The notes below the pieces were generated by a model. It worked only from the letters and a program-made list of their open reading frames with translations, had not been told where the DNA came from and did no database searches. Shown here piece by piece: positions 25,908 to 34,631 of a DNA stretch of 64,000 nucleotides. A program made the translations under genes and the position numbers. Origin of the DNA: Streptomyces rimosus subsp. rimosus. Lineage in GTDB: Bacteria > Actinomycetota > Actinomycetes > Streptomycetales > Streptomycetaceae. Every line of letters begins with the position of its first letter. The stretch's first letter is position 1. The stretch lies in assembly GCF_000720725.1 (NCBI RefSeq), contig NZ_JOCQ01000006.1, positions 107,655 to 171,654 on the forward strand, written 5' to 3'.

Positions 25908-26066
25908 ACCGCCCGGGACGGCGGTCGAGGTGACGGTAGGTGGCCGAAACTTTCGTTAACAAGGTCTTGACGCGCGAGCAATACGAGCAAAACACGAGGC
26001 CGTCACAGCGGGCCGGCCCGGGCACGCGCGCCCGGCGCACCCGCCGCACGTGGCCGAGAGTCTCCG

Positions 26067-26095
26067 TTGACGGGCCGGGGCCGCAATCCTAAGGT
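26067..26095 (+). promoter_or_regulatory. Promoter of homogentisate dioxygenase gene
   Basis: TTGACG (26067-26072), 17-bp spacer, TAAGGT (26090-26095), the vegetative consensus spacing. Expected transcription start is near 26102, 38 bp before the ATG. The -10 element lies inside a 28-bp inverted repeat. Confidence 0.65.
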
Positions 26096-26110
26096 CCTCC
26101 ATAGGATTGC
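26083..26110. promoter_or_regulatory. 28-bp inverted repeat overlapping hmgA promoter (operator)
   Basis: Perfect 9-bp arms GCAATCCTA and TAGGATTGC with 10 bases between. It covers the -10 box and the expected start site, the classical place for a repressor. The HutC-type GntR gene directly downstream of hmgA is the nearest candidate regulator. Confidence 0.65.
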
Positions 26111-26139
26111 TGGATTTCCTCGATCGGCGGGAGCGCGCG

Positions 26140-27465
26140 ATGACAGGCACGGGCAACGAGCGGGCGAGAAAGACGGCCGAGGGGCTCGCGTACTCCTCGG
26201 GATTCGGCAACGAACACAGCTCGGAAGCGGTCACCGGAGCCCTGCCGGCGGGCCGCAACTCCCCCCAGCGCGCGCCCCTGGGGCTGTACGCGGAGCAGCT
26301 GAGCGGTTCGGCCTTCACCGAGCCGCGCGCCCACAACCGCCGTACGTGGCTCTACCGCATCCGCCCGTCCGCCGCGCACCCGGCGTTCGAGCGGACGGAC
26401 AACGGCGCGCTCAGCGGCGCGCCCTTCACCGGGACGGCGCCGGACCCCAACCGGCTGCGCTGGAACCCGCTGCCCGCGCCCGAGGCGCCCACCGACTTCC
26501 TGGCCGGGCTGTGGACCCTGGGCGGCAACGGCGACGCCACCCAGCGCACCGGCATGGCCATCCACCTCTACCACGCCAACGTCTCCATGGAACGGCGGGT
26601 GTTCAGCGACGCGGACGGCGAGCTGCTGATCGTGCCCGAGCACGGCGGGCTGCTGATCCGCACCGAGCTGGGCCTGCTGCGTGCCGAGCCGGGGCACGTC
26701 GCGCTGATCCCGCGCGGCGTCCGCTTCCGCGTCGAACTGCTCGACGCCACCGCCCGCGGCTACGTCTGCGAGAACTACGGGCAGCCCTTCCAGCTCCCCG
26801 ACCTCGGCCCGATCGGCGCCAACGGCCTCGCGAACGCGCGGGACTTCCTCGCGCCGACCGCCGCGTACGAGGACGAGGAGGGGCCCTACGAGGTCGTCAA
26901 CAAGTTCTGCGGCAACCTCTGGAAGGCGACCTACGGCCACTCGCCGCTGGACGTCGTGGCCTGGCACGGCAACCACGTCCCGTACGTCTACGACCTGCGC
27001 CGCTTCAACGTCATCGGCTCGATCAGCTACGACCACCCGGACCCGTCCATCTTCACCGTGCTGACCTCGCCGTCCGACACCCCCGGCCTGGCGGGCGTGG
27101 ACTTCGTGGTCTTCGCGCCGCGCTGGCTGGTCGGCGAGGACACCTTCCGGCCGCCGTACTTCCACCGGAACGTGATGAGCGAGTACATGGGCCTGGTCGA
27201 GGGCGCCTACGACGCCAAGGCGGAGGGCTTCGTACCGGGCGGCGGCTCGCTGCACAACATGATGTCCGCGCACGGCCCGGACCGGGAGACCTTCGACCGG
27301 GCGAGCGCCGCCGAGCTGAAGCCGCAGAAGATCGACGACGGGCTGGCGTTCATGTTCGAGACCCGCTGGCCGGTCACCCTCACCGGTCAGGCCGCGGGCG
27401 CCGACCACCTGCAGAGCGGCTACGACCGGGTGTGGCAAGGTCTTGAGCGCCACTTCCGTCCCTGA
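26140..27465 (+). CDS. hmgA: Homogentisate 1,2-dioxygenase
   Basis: A 441-residue enzyme that opens the ring of homogentisate to maleylacetoacetate in tyrosine and phenylalanine breakdown, using Fe(II). The N terminus YSSGFGNEHSSEA and the metal ligands His342 (YFHRNVMSEY), Glu348 and His378 (SAHGPD) are present, with the same spacing as His335/Glu341/His371 of the human enzyme. GGGAG lies before ATG 26140. Its promoter is overlapped by a 28-bp palindrome. Maleylacetoacetate isomerase and fumarylacetoacetase genes are not in the window. Confidence 0.96.
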   Translation: MTGTGNERARKTAEGLAYSSGFGNEHSSEAVTGALPAGRNSPQRAPLGLYAEQLSGSAFTEPRAHNRRTWLYRIRPSAAHPAFERTDNGALSGAPFTGTAPDPNRLRWNPLPAPEAPTDFLAGLWTLGGNGDATQRTGMAIHLYHANVSMERRVFSDADGELLIVPEHGGLLIRTELGLLRAEPGHVALIPRGVRFRVELLDATARGYVCENYGQPFQLPDLGPIGANGLANARDFLAPTAAYEDEEGPYEVVNKFCGNLWKATYGHSPLDVVAWHGNHVPYVYDLRRFNVIGSISYDHPDPSIFTVLTSPSDTPGLAGVDFVVFAPRWLVGEDTFRPPYFHRNVMSEYMGLVEGAYDAKAEGFVPGGGSLHNMMSAHGPDRETFDRASAAELKPQKIDDGLAFMFETRWPVTLTGQAAGADHLQSGYDRVWQGLERHFRP

Positions 27466-27496
27466 GGGCCCGTGTATGACGCCGGACACAGGCCCT
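27465..27496 (+). terminator. Imperfect hairpin after hmgA
   Basis: AGGGCC-C-GTGT pairs with ACAC-A-GGCCCT with one mismatch and a 10-base loop, starting at the hmgA stop codon. Possible terminator or attenuating hairpin before the gntR gene. Confidence 0.4.
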
Positions 27497-27533
27497 GACC
27501 GGGAACCGCCCGGCCGCTGATACGGAGTCGACG

Positions 27534-28283
27534 TTGACCACCTTCGCCCCCGACTCGCTGGACCTGAACCGCAAGCTGCCGCTGTGGTACCAGGTCTCGC
27601 AGTCGCTGCGCGCGTCCATACTCGGCCGCTCCCCCGGCGCCCCGCTGCGCCTGCCGACCGAGGACGCGCTCGCCGCCCACTACGGCGTGAGCGTGCTGAC
27701 CATGCGCCAGGCGCTCAAGGAGCTGGAGACGGAGGGGCTGATCACGCGGCACCGCAGGCGCGGGACGTTCATCGAGCCGAGCGCGCGGCGCGGGTCGCCG
27801 GTGCGGCTGCTCGGCTCGGTGGACGCGATCGTGGCCCAGCAGTCCGGCATGAGCACCGAACTGCTGGGCCACGGGACGGCCGCCGTGCCGGCCGAGCTGG
27901 CGGAGTACTTCCCCGACCTGGTGGAGGTCGCCACGTACCGCAGGCTGCGCAGCGACGAGAAGACCGGCGAGCCGACGAACCACGCGGTCAACTTCCTGCA
28001 CCCGGACGTCGCCGCCCGCGTCGACCTCGCGGACCTGGCGCGCTGGCCGATGACGAAGGTGCTGCGGGACGCGGTGGGCGTCGCCATCAGCCGCATCACC
28101 GACACGGTCGAGGCGCGGCTGGCGGACCCGGAGACCGCCCGCCTGCTCCAGGTGCCGCTGCTCAGCCCGATCCTGCACTACACGGGCATCACCTACGACC
28201 AGGACGGGCGGGTGGTGGACGTGGCCCGCATCCACTATCGGGGGGACCGTTTCTCCTTCACGGTGACGCTGGACGCGCACTGA
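27534..28283 (+). CDS. GntR-family regulator, HutC subfamily
   Basis: A 249-residue repressor. The winged helix is at about residues 17-83 (PTEDALAAHYGVSVLTMRQ, then EGLITRHRRRGTFIE) and the C-terminal ~150 residues are a UTRA ligand domain ending RIHYRGDRFSFTVTLDA. TTG 27534 has GGAG 6 bases upstream. It follows hmgA by 68 bp in the same direction, so it is a good candidate for binding the palindrome in the hmgA promoter, with homogentisate or a later metabolite as ligand. That link is inference. Confidence 0.9.
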   Translation: MTTFAPDSLDLNRKLPLWYQVSQSLRASILGRSPGAPLRLPTEDALAAHYGVSVLTMRQALKELETEGLITRHRRRGTFIEPSARRGSPVRLLGSVDAIVAQQSGMSTELLGHGTAAVPAELAEYFPDLVEVATYRRLRSDEKTGEPTNHAVNFLHPDVAARVDLADLARWPMTKVLRDAVGVAISRITDTVEARLADPETARLLQVPLLSPILHYTGITYDQDGRVVDVARIHYRGDRFSFTVTLDAH

Positions 28284-28286
28284 GCC

Positions 28287-28302
28287 GGGCGGTCATCCGC
28301 CC
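28287..28302. terminator. Short convergent hairpin
   Basis: GGGCGG-TCAT-CCGCCC in the 33-bp gap between the convergent gntR and poly-gamma-glutamate hydrolase genes. Likely a bidirectional terminator. Confidence 0.4.
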
Positions 28303-28316
28303 TCGGGGACGACCGC

Positions 28317-29201
28317 TCAGAGAATGACCTGGTCGGACCCGGCTTCCAGACGGGCGATCGCCTTGCGGCAGGCGCCGGCGAACTTCTTGAACGCGCCGTT
28401 GGTGCTGCCGGCACGTCCGGCCAGCGTGTCCGTGCCGAAGAAGGACTCGCGCAGTTCGGTGCTCAGTTCCAACTGGCCGCCTTTGGCGAGCATGGTGCGG
28501 TTGCAGGGGTTGTCGGGGTCGACTCCGGCCAGGTCCGGGAAGTCGTCGCCGTCCACCGTCTTGAACCCCGCGGCGCCCAGCTCCTGGTGCAGCAGCTTCT
28601 TGAAGGCGGCGTTCCGGCCGCCGACCACGACCACCTTGGGGTCCTGGCCGCTGCGCACGCCCGCCTGTTCGGCCTTGCAGCCGTGCAGGCTCAGGACGTT
28701 GAGGCTGGAGGCCGCCATGGAGAGCGCGACATGGTCGTCGCAGTGCTTCGCGGTGACGTGCAGTTCACGGTTGGATCCCAGCCCCGTGCCGGGCAGCCGC
28801 AGTCCCTCGAACATCCAGTAGTCGTACACCGGCTCGCCGGGGAAGAGGGCGTCCAGAGTCTTGGGGTGGTAGCCCGCGATGCCCAGGCACAGCTCGGAGG
28901 TGCCCTTCTCGATGCCGCCGCCGTGCAGGGCCATGACCGTCGTGCGGTGGTACGGGAATCTCTCGCCCTGCGCGGTGTCGGCCATCTCATGCCGTTTGTA
29001 CCGGCGCGCGAACTGGATGCCCTCCTGTCCGGAAAGGGCCTTGTACAGGTGAGTGTTGGAGTTGTAGAGGTCGCCCTCGGACGTGGCGTGGGCCGTGCCG
29101 GCCCCCATGCCCGTCAGGAGAGGGGCGCTGCTGAGGGCCGCCGCGCCGAGCGCTGCGGTGAGGACGGTACGGCGATTGATAACAGGTGACATGTCGCACA
29201 T
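28317..29201 (-). CDS. Secreted poly-gamma-glutamate hydrolase family protein
   Basis: A 294-residue exported protein. The N terminus NRRTVLTAALGAAAL followed by a hydrophobic run and AHA suggests a Tat or Sec signal peptide of about 40 residues. The mature part has the family pattern of PGA hydrolases first found in Bacillus phages: TTVMALHGGGIEKGTSELC, then GSNRELHVTAKHCDD and a C-terminal GRNAAFK...LGAAGFKTV. The clustered His and Glu residues fit a zinc amidohydrolase that degrades gamma-polyglutamate. ATG 29201 has a weak AGTAGG upstream; ATG 29192 is an alternative. Confidence 0.85.
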   Translation of the reverse strand: MCDMSPVINRRTVLTAALGAAALSSAPLLTGMGAGTAHATSEGDLYNSNTHLYKALSGQEGIQFARRYKRHEMADTAQGERFPYHRTTVMALHGGGIEKGTSELCLGIAGYHPKTLDALFPGEPVYDYWMFEGLRLPGTGLGSNRELHVTAKHCDDHVALSMAASSLNVLSLHGCKAEQAGVRSGQDPKVVVVGGRNAAFKKLLHQELGAAGFKTVDGDDFPDLAGVDPDNPCNRTMLAKGGQLELSTELRESFFGTDTLAGRAGSTNGAFKKFAGACRKAIARLEAGSDQVIL

Positions 29202-29220
29202 CTTTGCCTACTTCACCATC

Positions 29221-29248
29221 AGCCACCAGCCACCAGCCATCAGCCATC
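29221..29248. repeat. 7-bp tandem repeat, four units
   Basis: AGCCACC twice then AGCCATC twice, in the leader region before the PGA hydrolase gene (minus strand). Copy number could vary between strains; it lies where promoter spacing could be affected. Confidence 0.6.
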
Positions 29249-29274
29249 TGGCGCCGGTCACCAGGCAGATCGCC

Positions 29275-30636
29275 TCAGATCCGCTCCAGGCTGCGCCCCG
29301 TACTGCGCGGCCCCAGCAGCGCCACGTCCAGGCACAGCAGCAGCATCAGCGCGGCCGAACCGGTGAAGACCGCCCCGGGCCCCAGCCCCTCCAGCACGGT
29401 CAGCGCGACGAACGGCAGGACCACCGAGGTGAGCCGGGACAGCGAGTAGGCGATCCCGATGGCGCTGCTGCGCAGGCCGGTCGGGAAGATCTCGGTCTGG
29501 TAGACGTGGAAGGCGTTGGAGAAGACGTTGCTGCACACGGTCAGCGCGAAGCCGGCGCCCACGATCAGCCAGCCCGCGCCGGCGAAGCCGAACGCCAGGC
29601 CGCACGCCGCCATGCCCAGCGCGGCAGCGATGATCAGCGTCTTGCGCTCGATCCGGTCGATGAGCGGTACGGACAGCGCCGAGCCGAGCGGATAGCCGCA
29701 GAAGCTGAGGGCCGCGTAGCTCAGCGACGCGGTGACGGTGTGGCCCTTGGCGGTCAGCACGACCGGCGCCAGCGACCCGAACCCGTAGTAGCCGACAGTC
29801 TGCAGGACCTGGAAGATCCACCACATGACCGTGCGGCGCCGGTGGTCGCCGCGGAACATCTCGCCCAGCGGGACGCGGCGCTGCGGCACCTCCGCCGCCA
29901 CCGCGACCGACGGCAGCGTCCCGCCGGTCTCCCGCGCGACGCGCTCCTCGATGTCCGTGACGATCCGCGCCGCCTCCTCCTCCCGGCCGTGTACGGTCAG
30001 CCAGCGCGGCGACTCGGGCAGCCGGGCACGCATGAGCTGGATGAACGCCGCGCCCAGCGCGCCCGCCACCAGCAGCCAGCGCCAGCCCTCGACACCGAAC
30101 AGCTCGCGGGTGGCCACCAGACGGGCGCCGACGAAGGCGGCCACCGGCACGCCGAGGAAGCCGAAGGTGTAGGCCCAGGCGATGTACCGGCCGCGGACCG
30201 CGCGCGGCAGGAACTCGGCGAGGTAGGTGTCCACCAGGACCAGTTCGGCACCGAGGCCGAGCCCGGCCAGGAAGCGCAGCGCGATCAGCCACCCGGCGTT
30301 CGGGGCGAAGGCGCACAGCAGCGAACACAGCGAGTACGCGCCCAGATTGACCAGGAACATCCGGCGCCGCCCGAACCGGTCCGCGAGCACGGACAGCACG
30401 TTGGCACCCACGAACATGCCGAGGAACCCGGCGGCGATCACCCATGACTTGGCGGTGTGGTCCAGGTGCCACCGCTCGGCCAGCACCGCGGCCAGCACCC
30501 CGCCGAGGAAGATCTCGTAGAGGTCGAAGAAGGCGCCGACGCCGACGGTCAGGGTCAGCCGGCGGTGCCAGCGCGACGGCGGCAGCCGGTCCAGCCGGGC
30601 CCCCGCCCGCGCCCCGGCGAGCTGCGTTGCGGTCAT
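29275..30636 (-). CDS. MFS transporter, sugar-porter-like
   Basis: A 453-residue transporter with about 12 hydrophobic segments. DRFGRRRMFLVNL after helix 2 and PESPRWL before the central loop are sugar-porter/NiaP-type signatures; DTYLAEFLPRAVRGR follows helix 4. Substrates of this group include sugars, nicotinate and aromatic acids, so the substrate stays open. GGGAGGAAG precedes ATG 30636. It stands alone, divergent from the type ISP domain gene. Confidence 0.88.
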   Translation of the reverse strand: MTATQLAGARAGARLDRLPPSRWHRRLTLTVGVGAFFDLYEIFLGGVLAAVLAERWHLDHTAKSWVIAAGFLGMFVGANVLSVLADRFGRRRMFLVNLGAYSLCSLLCAFAPNAGWLIALRFLAGLGLGAELVLVDTYLAEFLPRAVRGRYIAWAYTFGFLGVPVAAFVGARLVATRELFGVEGWRWLLVAGALGAAFIQLMRARLPESPRWLTVHGREEEAARIVTDIEERVARETGGTLPSVAVAAEVPQRRVPLGEMFRGDHRRRTVMWWIFQVLQTVGYYGFGSLAPVVLTAKGHTVTASLSYAALSFCGYPLGSALSVPLIDRIERKTLIIAAALGMAACGLAFGFAGAGWLIVGAGFALTVCSNVFSNAFHVYQTEIFPTGLRSSAIGIAYSLSRLTSVVLPFVALTVLEGLGPGAVFTGSAALMLLLCLDVALLGPRSTGRSLERI

Positions 30637-30804
30637 GGCGCTTCCTCCCGGCGGACGGCGGCGGCATGGGCGTGCGGTGACGGCACGGCCGTACGGCCAG
30701 GACCGTACCCGGGGATGATCACGCGCAAAAGACCGCCTCCGGCGGCCGCCGTTACGATGCCTCCAGGCAACCGAGCGCACCGAAGGTCCAGGGAGGACGA
30801 CCGC

Positions 30805-32079
30805 GTGACGGTGACACAGGCCGCGGGGAGCGGCGGCGGCAGGCTCGCGGCGGCGCCCCGGCTCGACGACCTGATGCCCTGGTCGGTCGCGCCGCTGCGG
30901 CTCGGCCGTGGCTGGGTCATGGCCCCGGACGCCGCCTCCCTGCGGGCCCGCTGGGCGGCGCTGCACGAGGCGGGTGACGACGCGGCGCGCGAGCGGCTGT
31001 TCCGGCCCAGCCGCGCCCGTACGCTGCGCACCGCCGTACCCCAGCTGCCCGGCCAGGCCACGCCCACCGGCCGGCTCGCGCACGGCGGCGGCCCGTGCCC
31101 CGATCCGGTGCGGGTGCTGCACGGCCCGTACGACCAGCAGTGGCTGCTGCCCGACCACCGGCTGATCGACGGCGCCCGTCCCGAGCTGTGGCGGGTGGCG
31201 GACGGGCGGCAGGTGTTCGTGGTGGAGCTGGGGCATGTGCCGCAGACGGAGGGCCCGGCGCTGGTGGCCTCCGCGCTGCTGCCGGACGGCAGGTCGCCCG
31301 CCGGGCGGCCCGGCCGTATCCGACCGCTCTACCGGCGGCCCGGCGGCAGCGAGCCCAACCTCGTGGCCGGCCTGACGGAGCTGCTCGCCCGCCGCCTGGA
31401 CCGGCCGGTCGGCGCAGCGGAGGTGCTCGCCTGGACGGTGGCGAGCGCCCGCCCCACCCCGTCCGGCGCGGCCGTGCCGCTGACCGCCGACGCCGGGGTG
31501 TGGGAGGACGGCGTCGCGCTGGGCGAGCGGCTGCTGTGGCTCCAGACGAGGGGCGCGCGGGGTGACGGGACGGCGTACGGGGCGCGCGCAGGCGACCGCC
31601 CCCGGATGCCCGGCGGCCGGCGCCCCTACGTACGCGCCCCGCTTCCCGCCCGCGGGCTGCCGGACGCCCTTTCCTACCTGCCGGACGAGGAGGTCCTGCT
31701 CCTCGGCCCCGCGCGGGTCTCCCCCGTGCCTGCGGCGGCCTGGGAGTTCGAGGCGGGTGGTGTGCGCGTACTGGAGGCGTGGTTCGAGCGCCGGACCGCG
31801 CCGACGGGCGACGCGGAGGGCCTGGAGGCGGTGCGGCCCGCTGTCTGGCCCCAGGAGTGGACCACCGAACTGCTGGAACTGATCACGGTGCTGTCGCTGC
31901 TGGGAGAAGTGCGTCCGGCGCAGGAGGCGTTGCACCGGCGCACGGCGGACGGGCCGCGCGTCGAGGCGTCCGAGCTGCGCGCGGCGGGTGTGCTGCCGCC
32001 GTCCGCCGCGGCCCGCCGCCCGGCCTCCGTCCTGGATCACCACGAGGAGGGCCCGGAGGGGCAGTTCGCCCTGCTGTGA
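30805..32079 (+). CDS. Stand-alone type ISP restriction/modification C-terminal-like protein
   Basis: A 424-residue soluble protein. Sequences such as LDDLMPWSVAPLRLGRGWVMAP, HGPYDQQWLLPDHRLIDGARPELWRV and GRIRPLYRRPGGSEPNLV resemble the C-terminal DNA-recognition part of type ISP restriction-modification enzymes, and actinomycete proteins like this are usually given that name. The helicase, nuclease and methyltransferase parts of a true type ISP enzyme are absent here and in the flanks, so restriction activity should not be assumed. GTG 30805 follows GGGAGG. It may be a conserved protein that only shares the fold. Confidence 0.75.
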   Translation: MTVTQAAGSGGGRLAAAPRLDDLMPWSVAPLRLGRGWVMAPDAASLRARWAALHEAGDDAARERLFRPSRARTLRTAVPQLPGQATPTGRLAHGGGPCPDPVRVLHGPYDQQWLLPDHRLIDGARPELWRVADGRQVFVVELGHVPQTEGPALVASALLPDGRSPAGRPGRIRPLYRRPGGSEPNLVAGLTELLARRLDRPVGAAEVLAWTVASARPTPSGAAVPLTADAGVWEDGVALGERLLWLQTRGARGDGTAYGARAGDRPRMPGGRRPYVRAPLPARGLPDALSYLPDEEVLLLGPARVSPVPAAAWEFEAGGVRVLEAWFERRTAPTGDAEGLEAVRPAVWPQEWTTELLELITVLSLLGEVRPAQEALHRRTADGPRVEASELRAAGVLPPSAAARRPASVLDHHEEGPEGQFALL

Positions 32080-32152
32080 CCCGCCCCGCTGTGACGCGGC
32101 CGTACGGCTGCGCGCGTTGCCCGGCGGGCGGCGGCGGGTAGGTGCTCCGACC

Positions 32153-33355
32153 ATGGACCGTACTCCGCAGCCGCCGCCCCTGGAGGGCATCACCGTCGTC
32201 GGCGTCGAGCAGGCCGTGGCCGCGCCGTTCGCCACCCGGCAGCTCGCCGACCTCGGCGCCCGGGTGATCAAGGTCGAGCGGCCGGACGGCGGCGACTTCG
32301 CCCGTGCCTACGACACCTCGGTACGCGGTCTGGCCTCGCACTTCGTATGGGCCAACCGCGGTAAGGAGTCCCTGGCGCTGGACCTCAAGGACCCGCGCGG
32401 GCGCGAGCTGCTGGAACAACTGCTCGACGAAGCGGACGTGTTCGTGCAGAACCTCGCGCAGGGCGCGGCGGCGCGGCTCGGGCTGGACGCGGCGTCGCTG
32501 TGCGCCCGCCACCCGCGCCTGGTCGCCGTGGACATCTCCGGGTACGGCCCGGACGGCCCGTACGCGCACAAGCGGGCCTACGACATGCTCGTCCAGTGCG
32601 AGGCCGGGCTGGTCTCGCTGACCGGGACGCCGGAGGAACCGGCGAAGGCCGGGATACCGGCGGCGGACATCGCGGCGGCGATGTACGCCTTCTCCGGGGT
32701 GCTGGCCGCGCTGCTGCGCCGCGGCACGACCGGCCGCGGCGGCCCGGTGGAGGTCGCCATGCTGGACGCGCTGGCCGAGTGGCTGGGACACCCGCTCTAC
32801 TTCGGGATGTACGGGGGCACGCCACCCGCGCGCACGGGCGTCGCGCACGCCGTCATCGCGCCGTACAACGCCTATCCGACGGCGGACGGGCAGCCGGTGC
32901 TGCTGTCCGTGCAGAACGACCGGGAGTGGGGGCGGCTGGCGCGGCAGGTGCTGGAGCGGCCGGAACTGGCCGACGATCCGGCGTTCGCGACGAATGTGGC
33001 GCGCAGTCGCAACCGGGACAAGACGGACCGGGTGGTGGGTGAGGCGCTGGCCGGGATGCCGGCCGAGGAGGCCGTACGGCGGCTGGAGGGGGCGGGGATC
33101 GCCTGTGCGCGGCTGAACGGGGTGGCGGAGCTGGCCGGGCATCCGCAGTTCGCGGCGCGCGGGCGCTGGCGGGAGGTGGGGTCACCGGTGGGGCCGCTGC
33201 GCGCGCTGCTGCCGCCGATCACCCTGCCCGGGAGCACCGGACCCGTGCTGGGGAATGTCCCGGCCCTGGGCGAGCACACCGACGCGCTGCTGAGCGCTCT
33301 GGGTCTGACGAGCGAGCGGATCGCAGCGCTGCGCCGGGACGGTGTGGTCGCCTGA
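32153..33355 (+). CDS. CaiB/BaiF class III CoA transferase
   Basis: A 400-residue enzyme moving CoA between carboxylic acids. The family start LEGITVVGVEQAVAAPFATR, the LADLGARVIKVERPDGGDFAR motif and catalytic Asp144 in KRAYDMLVQCEAGL are present. ATG 32153 follows GGTAGGTG. Substrate class (formyl-, carnitine-, or succinyl-CoA dependent) cannot be assigned. It lies 73 bp after the type ISP-like gene on the same strand but there is no functional link visible. Confidence 0.92.
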   Translation: MDRTPQPPPLEGITVVGVEQAVAAPFATRQLADLGARVIKVERPDGGDFARAYDTSVRGLASHFVWANRGKESLALDLKDPRGRELLEQLLDEADVFVQNLAQGAAARLGLDAASLCARHPRLVAVDISGYGPDGPYAHKRAYDMLVQCEAGLVSLTGTPEEPAKAGIPAADIAAAMYAFSGVLAALLRRGTTGRGGPVEVAMLDALAEWLGHPLYFGMYGGTPPARTGVAHAVIAPYNAYPTADGQPVLLSVQNDREWGRLARQVLERPELADDPAFATNVARSRNRDKTDRVVGEALAGMPAEEAVRRLEGAGIACARLNGVAELAGHPQFAARGRWREVGSPVGPLRALLPPITLPGSTGPVLGNVPALGEHTDALLSALGLTSERIAALRRDGVVA

Positions 33356-33379
33356 GGGGCCGGGACCGATGGCCGTGGC

Positions 33380-33643
33380 TCAGCTGTGACCGCCGAACAG
33401 CGACCGGCGCAGCCTGCGCAGCGGCGCGAACAGCGACACCCTGGCGCCGCGGCTCGTCCTCGTGCGCACGTGGTCACGAGCGGTGAGCTCCTGCATCAAC
33501 GACGTGGCACCCTCCGTCTCACGCTGCGGGACGGCGGGTCCGCCCAGCACCGCGAGATGACGGTCGAGCCGCGCGCTGGACGCGCCGCTTCCGCAACTGA
33601 TCGCAGGCACTCGTGGCCTGCTGCGCATTGTTATCTGTTCCAT
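33380..33643 (-). CDS. Small basic protein, conserved-looking
   Basis: An 87-residue protein starting MEQITMRSRPRVPAISCG, with GGGGAG 4 bases upstream. It is rich in Arg and Ser, and ends SLFAPLRRLRRSLFGGHS, a basic amphipathic tail that could contact nucleic acid or membrane. No known domain. Similar short proteins seem familiar from Streptomyces, but I cannot check that. Only 24 bp separate it from the CoA transferase stop, convergent. Confidence 0.65.
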   Translation of the reverse strand: MEQITMRSRPRVPAISCGSGASSARLDRHLAVLGGPAVPQRETEGATSLMQELTARDHVRTRTSRGARVSLFAPLRRLRRSLFGGHS

Positions 33644-33788
33644 GACACTCCCCACCCGTACGAGGGCACCCGGCCCCGGGCAGGGTAACCCTATCTCTCT
33701 CCCGTGGCACGCGCGCGGCCCCCTCACCAGGATTCACCTCCCGCGCACCGACGTTGACGGCGCCTGACGGATCACTGGTGGATCACTG

Positions 33789-34631
33789 TCAGCCGAGGGC
33801 GAGTTGGATGAGTACCGAGGTCGTGGGCCTGGCGGAGCCGCCGGACGGCTCCAGGGTGACCGCGAGCCGGTCCGCGGGCCCGGCGCCGCCGTGCCGAAGA
33901 TCACGTACTACTTCGGGGCCCGCGGTGCGGGTCCGCGGGTCGTACGACAGCACACCGGCCGAGCGGGCCGTGCGGAGCCCGTCGTGCATGCGCCACAACT
34001 GGTACGCGTGCCCGGCGGGCGGCGGCGGCAATCCGGCCGCGTTCACCACGGCCTGGTCCATTTCGGCGGATTCGACCGCGCTCAGCGAGCGCCCGCCGAT
34101 CGGGCGGCCGGAGACGGCCAGCGCGTCCGGCGCGGCCAGCACCGCGTTCACGGACTGCGTCACGGCGCGCTGCCGGTCCAGTTCACTGTCCGTACGGATC
34201 AGCTGGAAGGCGAGCAGGGCGCTGACGAGCAGGCTCAGCGCGGCGACCGACCCGGCGAGGCGGGCGCCGTACCGGGCGGGCAGCCGCGGGGCCCGCGCGC
34301 GGGCGGGACGCGGGCCCTCGGACACGGGCACCGGCTCGGCGGGCCGCGGGACCGCGGCCTCCTGCGGGGTGGCCAGCGCGGCGGTCAGGATCCGGGACCG
34401 CAGCTCTTCCGGGGCGGGGCGGGCCGCGGCGCGGGCCAGCCAGGTGGCGTCCTCGGAGAGGACCCGCAGGTGGGCCGCACAGTCCGGGCAGTGGCGCAAG
34501 TGCCGTTCGAAGCGGCGGCGTTCGCGCGGGCCGAGGGCGTCGAGGGCGTAGGGGGCGGCCAGGGTGTGGGCGCCCCGCCGGCCGGCGCGCAGCGCGTCAC
34601 GAAGGGCCGCGGACGGCGGACGGCGGCTCAT
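33789..34631 (-). CDS. Zinc-binding anti-sigma factor (RskA-like)
   Basis: A 280-residue membrane anti-sigma factor. The cytoplasmic N terminus has a ZAS zinc motif H-x3-C-x2-C (His44, Cys48, Cys51; FERHLRHCPDC). One membrane helix lies at about 128-148 (LAGSVAALSLLVSALLAFQL), followed by an extracytoplasmic RskA-type domain (LPPPPAGHAYQLWRM near residue 210, SVLIQLALG at the end). It overlaps the sigma factor gene by 4 bp (ATGA), the usual arrangement for a sigma/anti-sigma pair. It is expected to hold the sigma factor until a signal causes proteolysis. Confidence 0.92.
   Translation of the reverse strand: MSRRPPSAALRDALRAGRRGAHTLAAPYALDALGPRERRRFERHLRHCPDCAAHLRVLSEDATWLARAAARPAPEELRSRILTAALATPQEAAVPRPAEPVPVSEGPRPARARAPRLPARYGARLAGSVAALSLLVSALLAFQLIRTDSELDRQRAVTQSVNAVLAAPDALAVSGRPIGGRSLSAVESAEMDQAVVNAAGLPPPPAGHAYQLWRMHDGLRTARSAGVLSYDPRTRTAGPEVVRDLRHGGAGPADRLAVTLEPSGGSARPTTSVLIQLALG

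Noticed and set aside
22822..26049. A 1075-codon open frame on the minus strand
   Set aside because: It overlaps the methyltransferase, MFS and CitMHS genes in another frame, and its translation is Arg/Ala/Pro/Gly-rich without domains, as expected of antisense or out-of-phase frames in very GC-rich DNA.
30805..32079. Calling a restriction-modification or phage defence island here
   Set aside because: Only the type ISP-like recognition part is present; no methyltransferase, nuclease, helicase or other defence gene lies within several kilobases.
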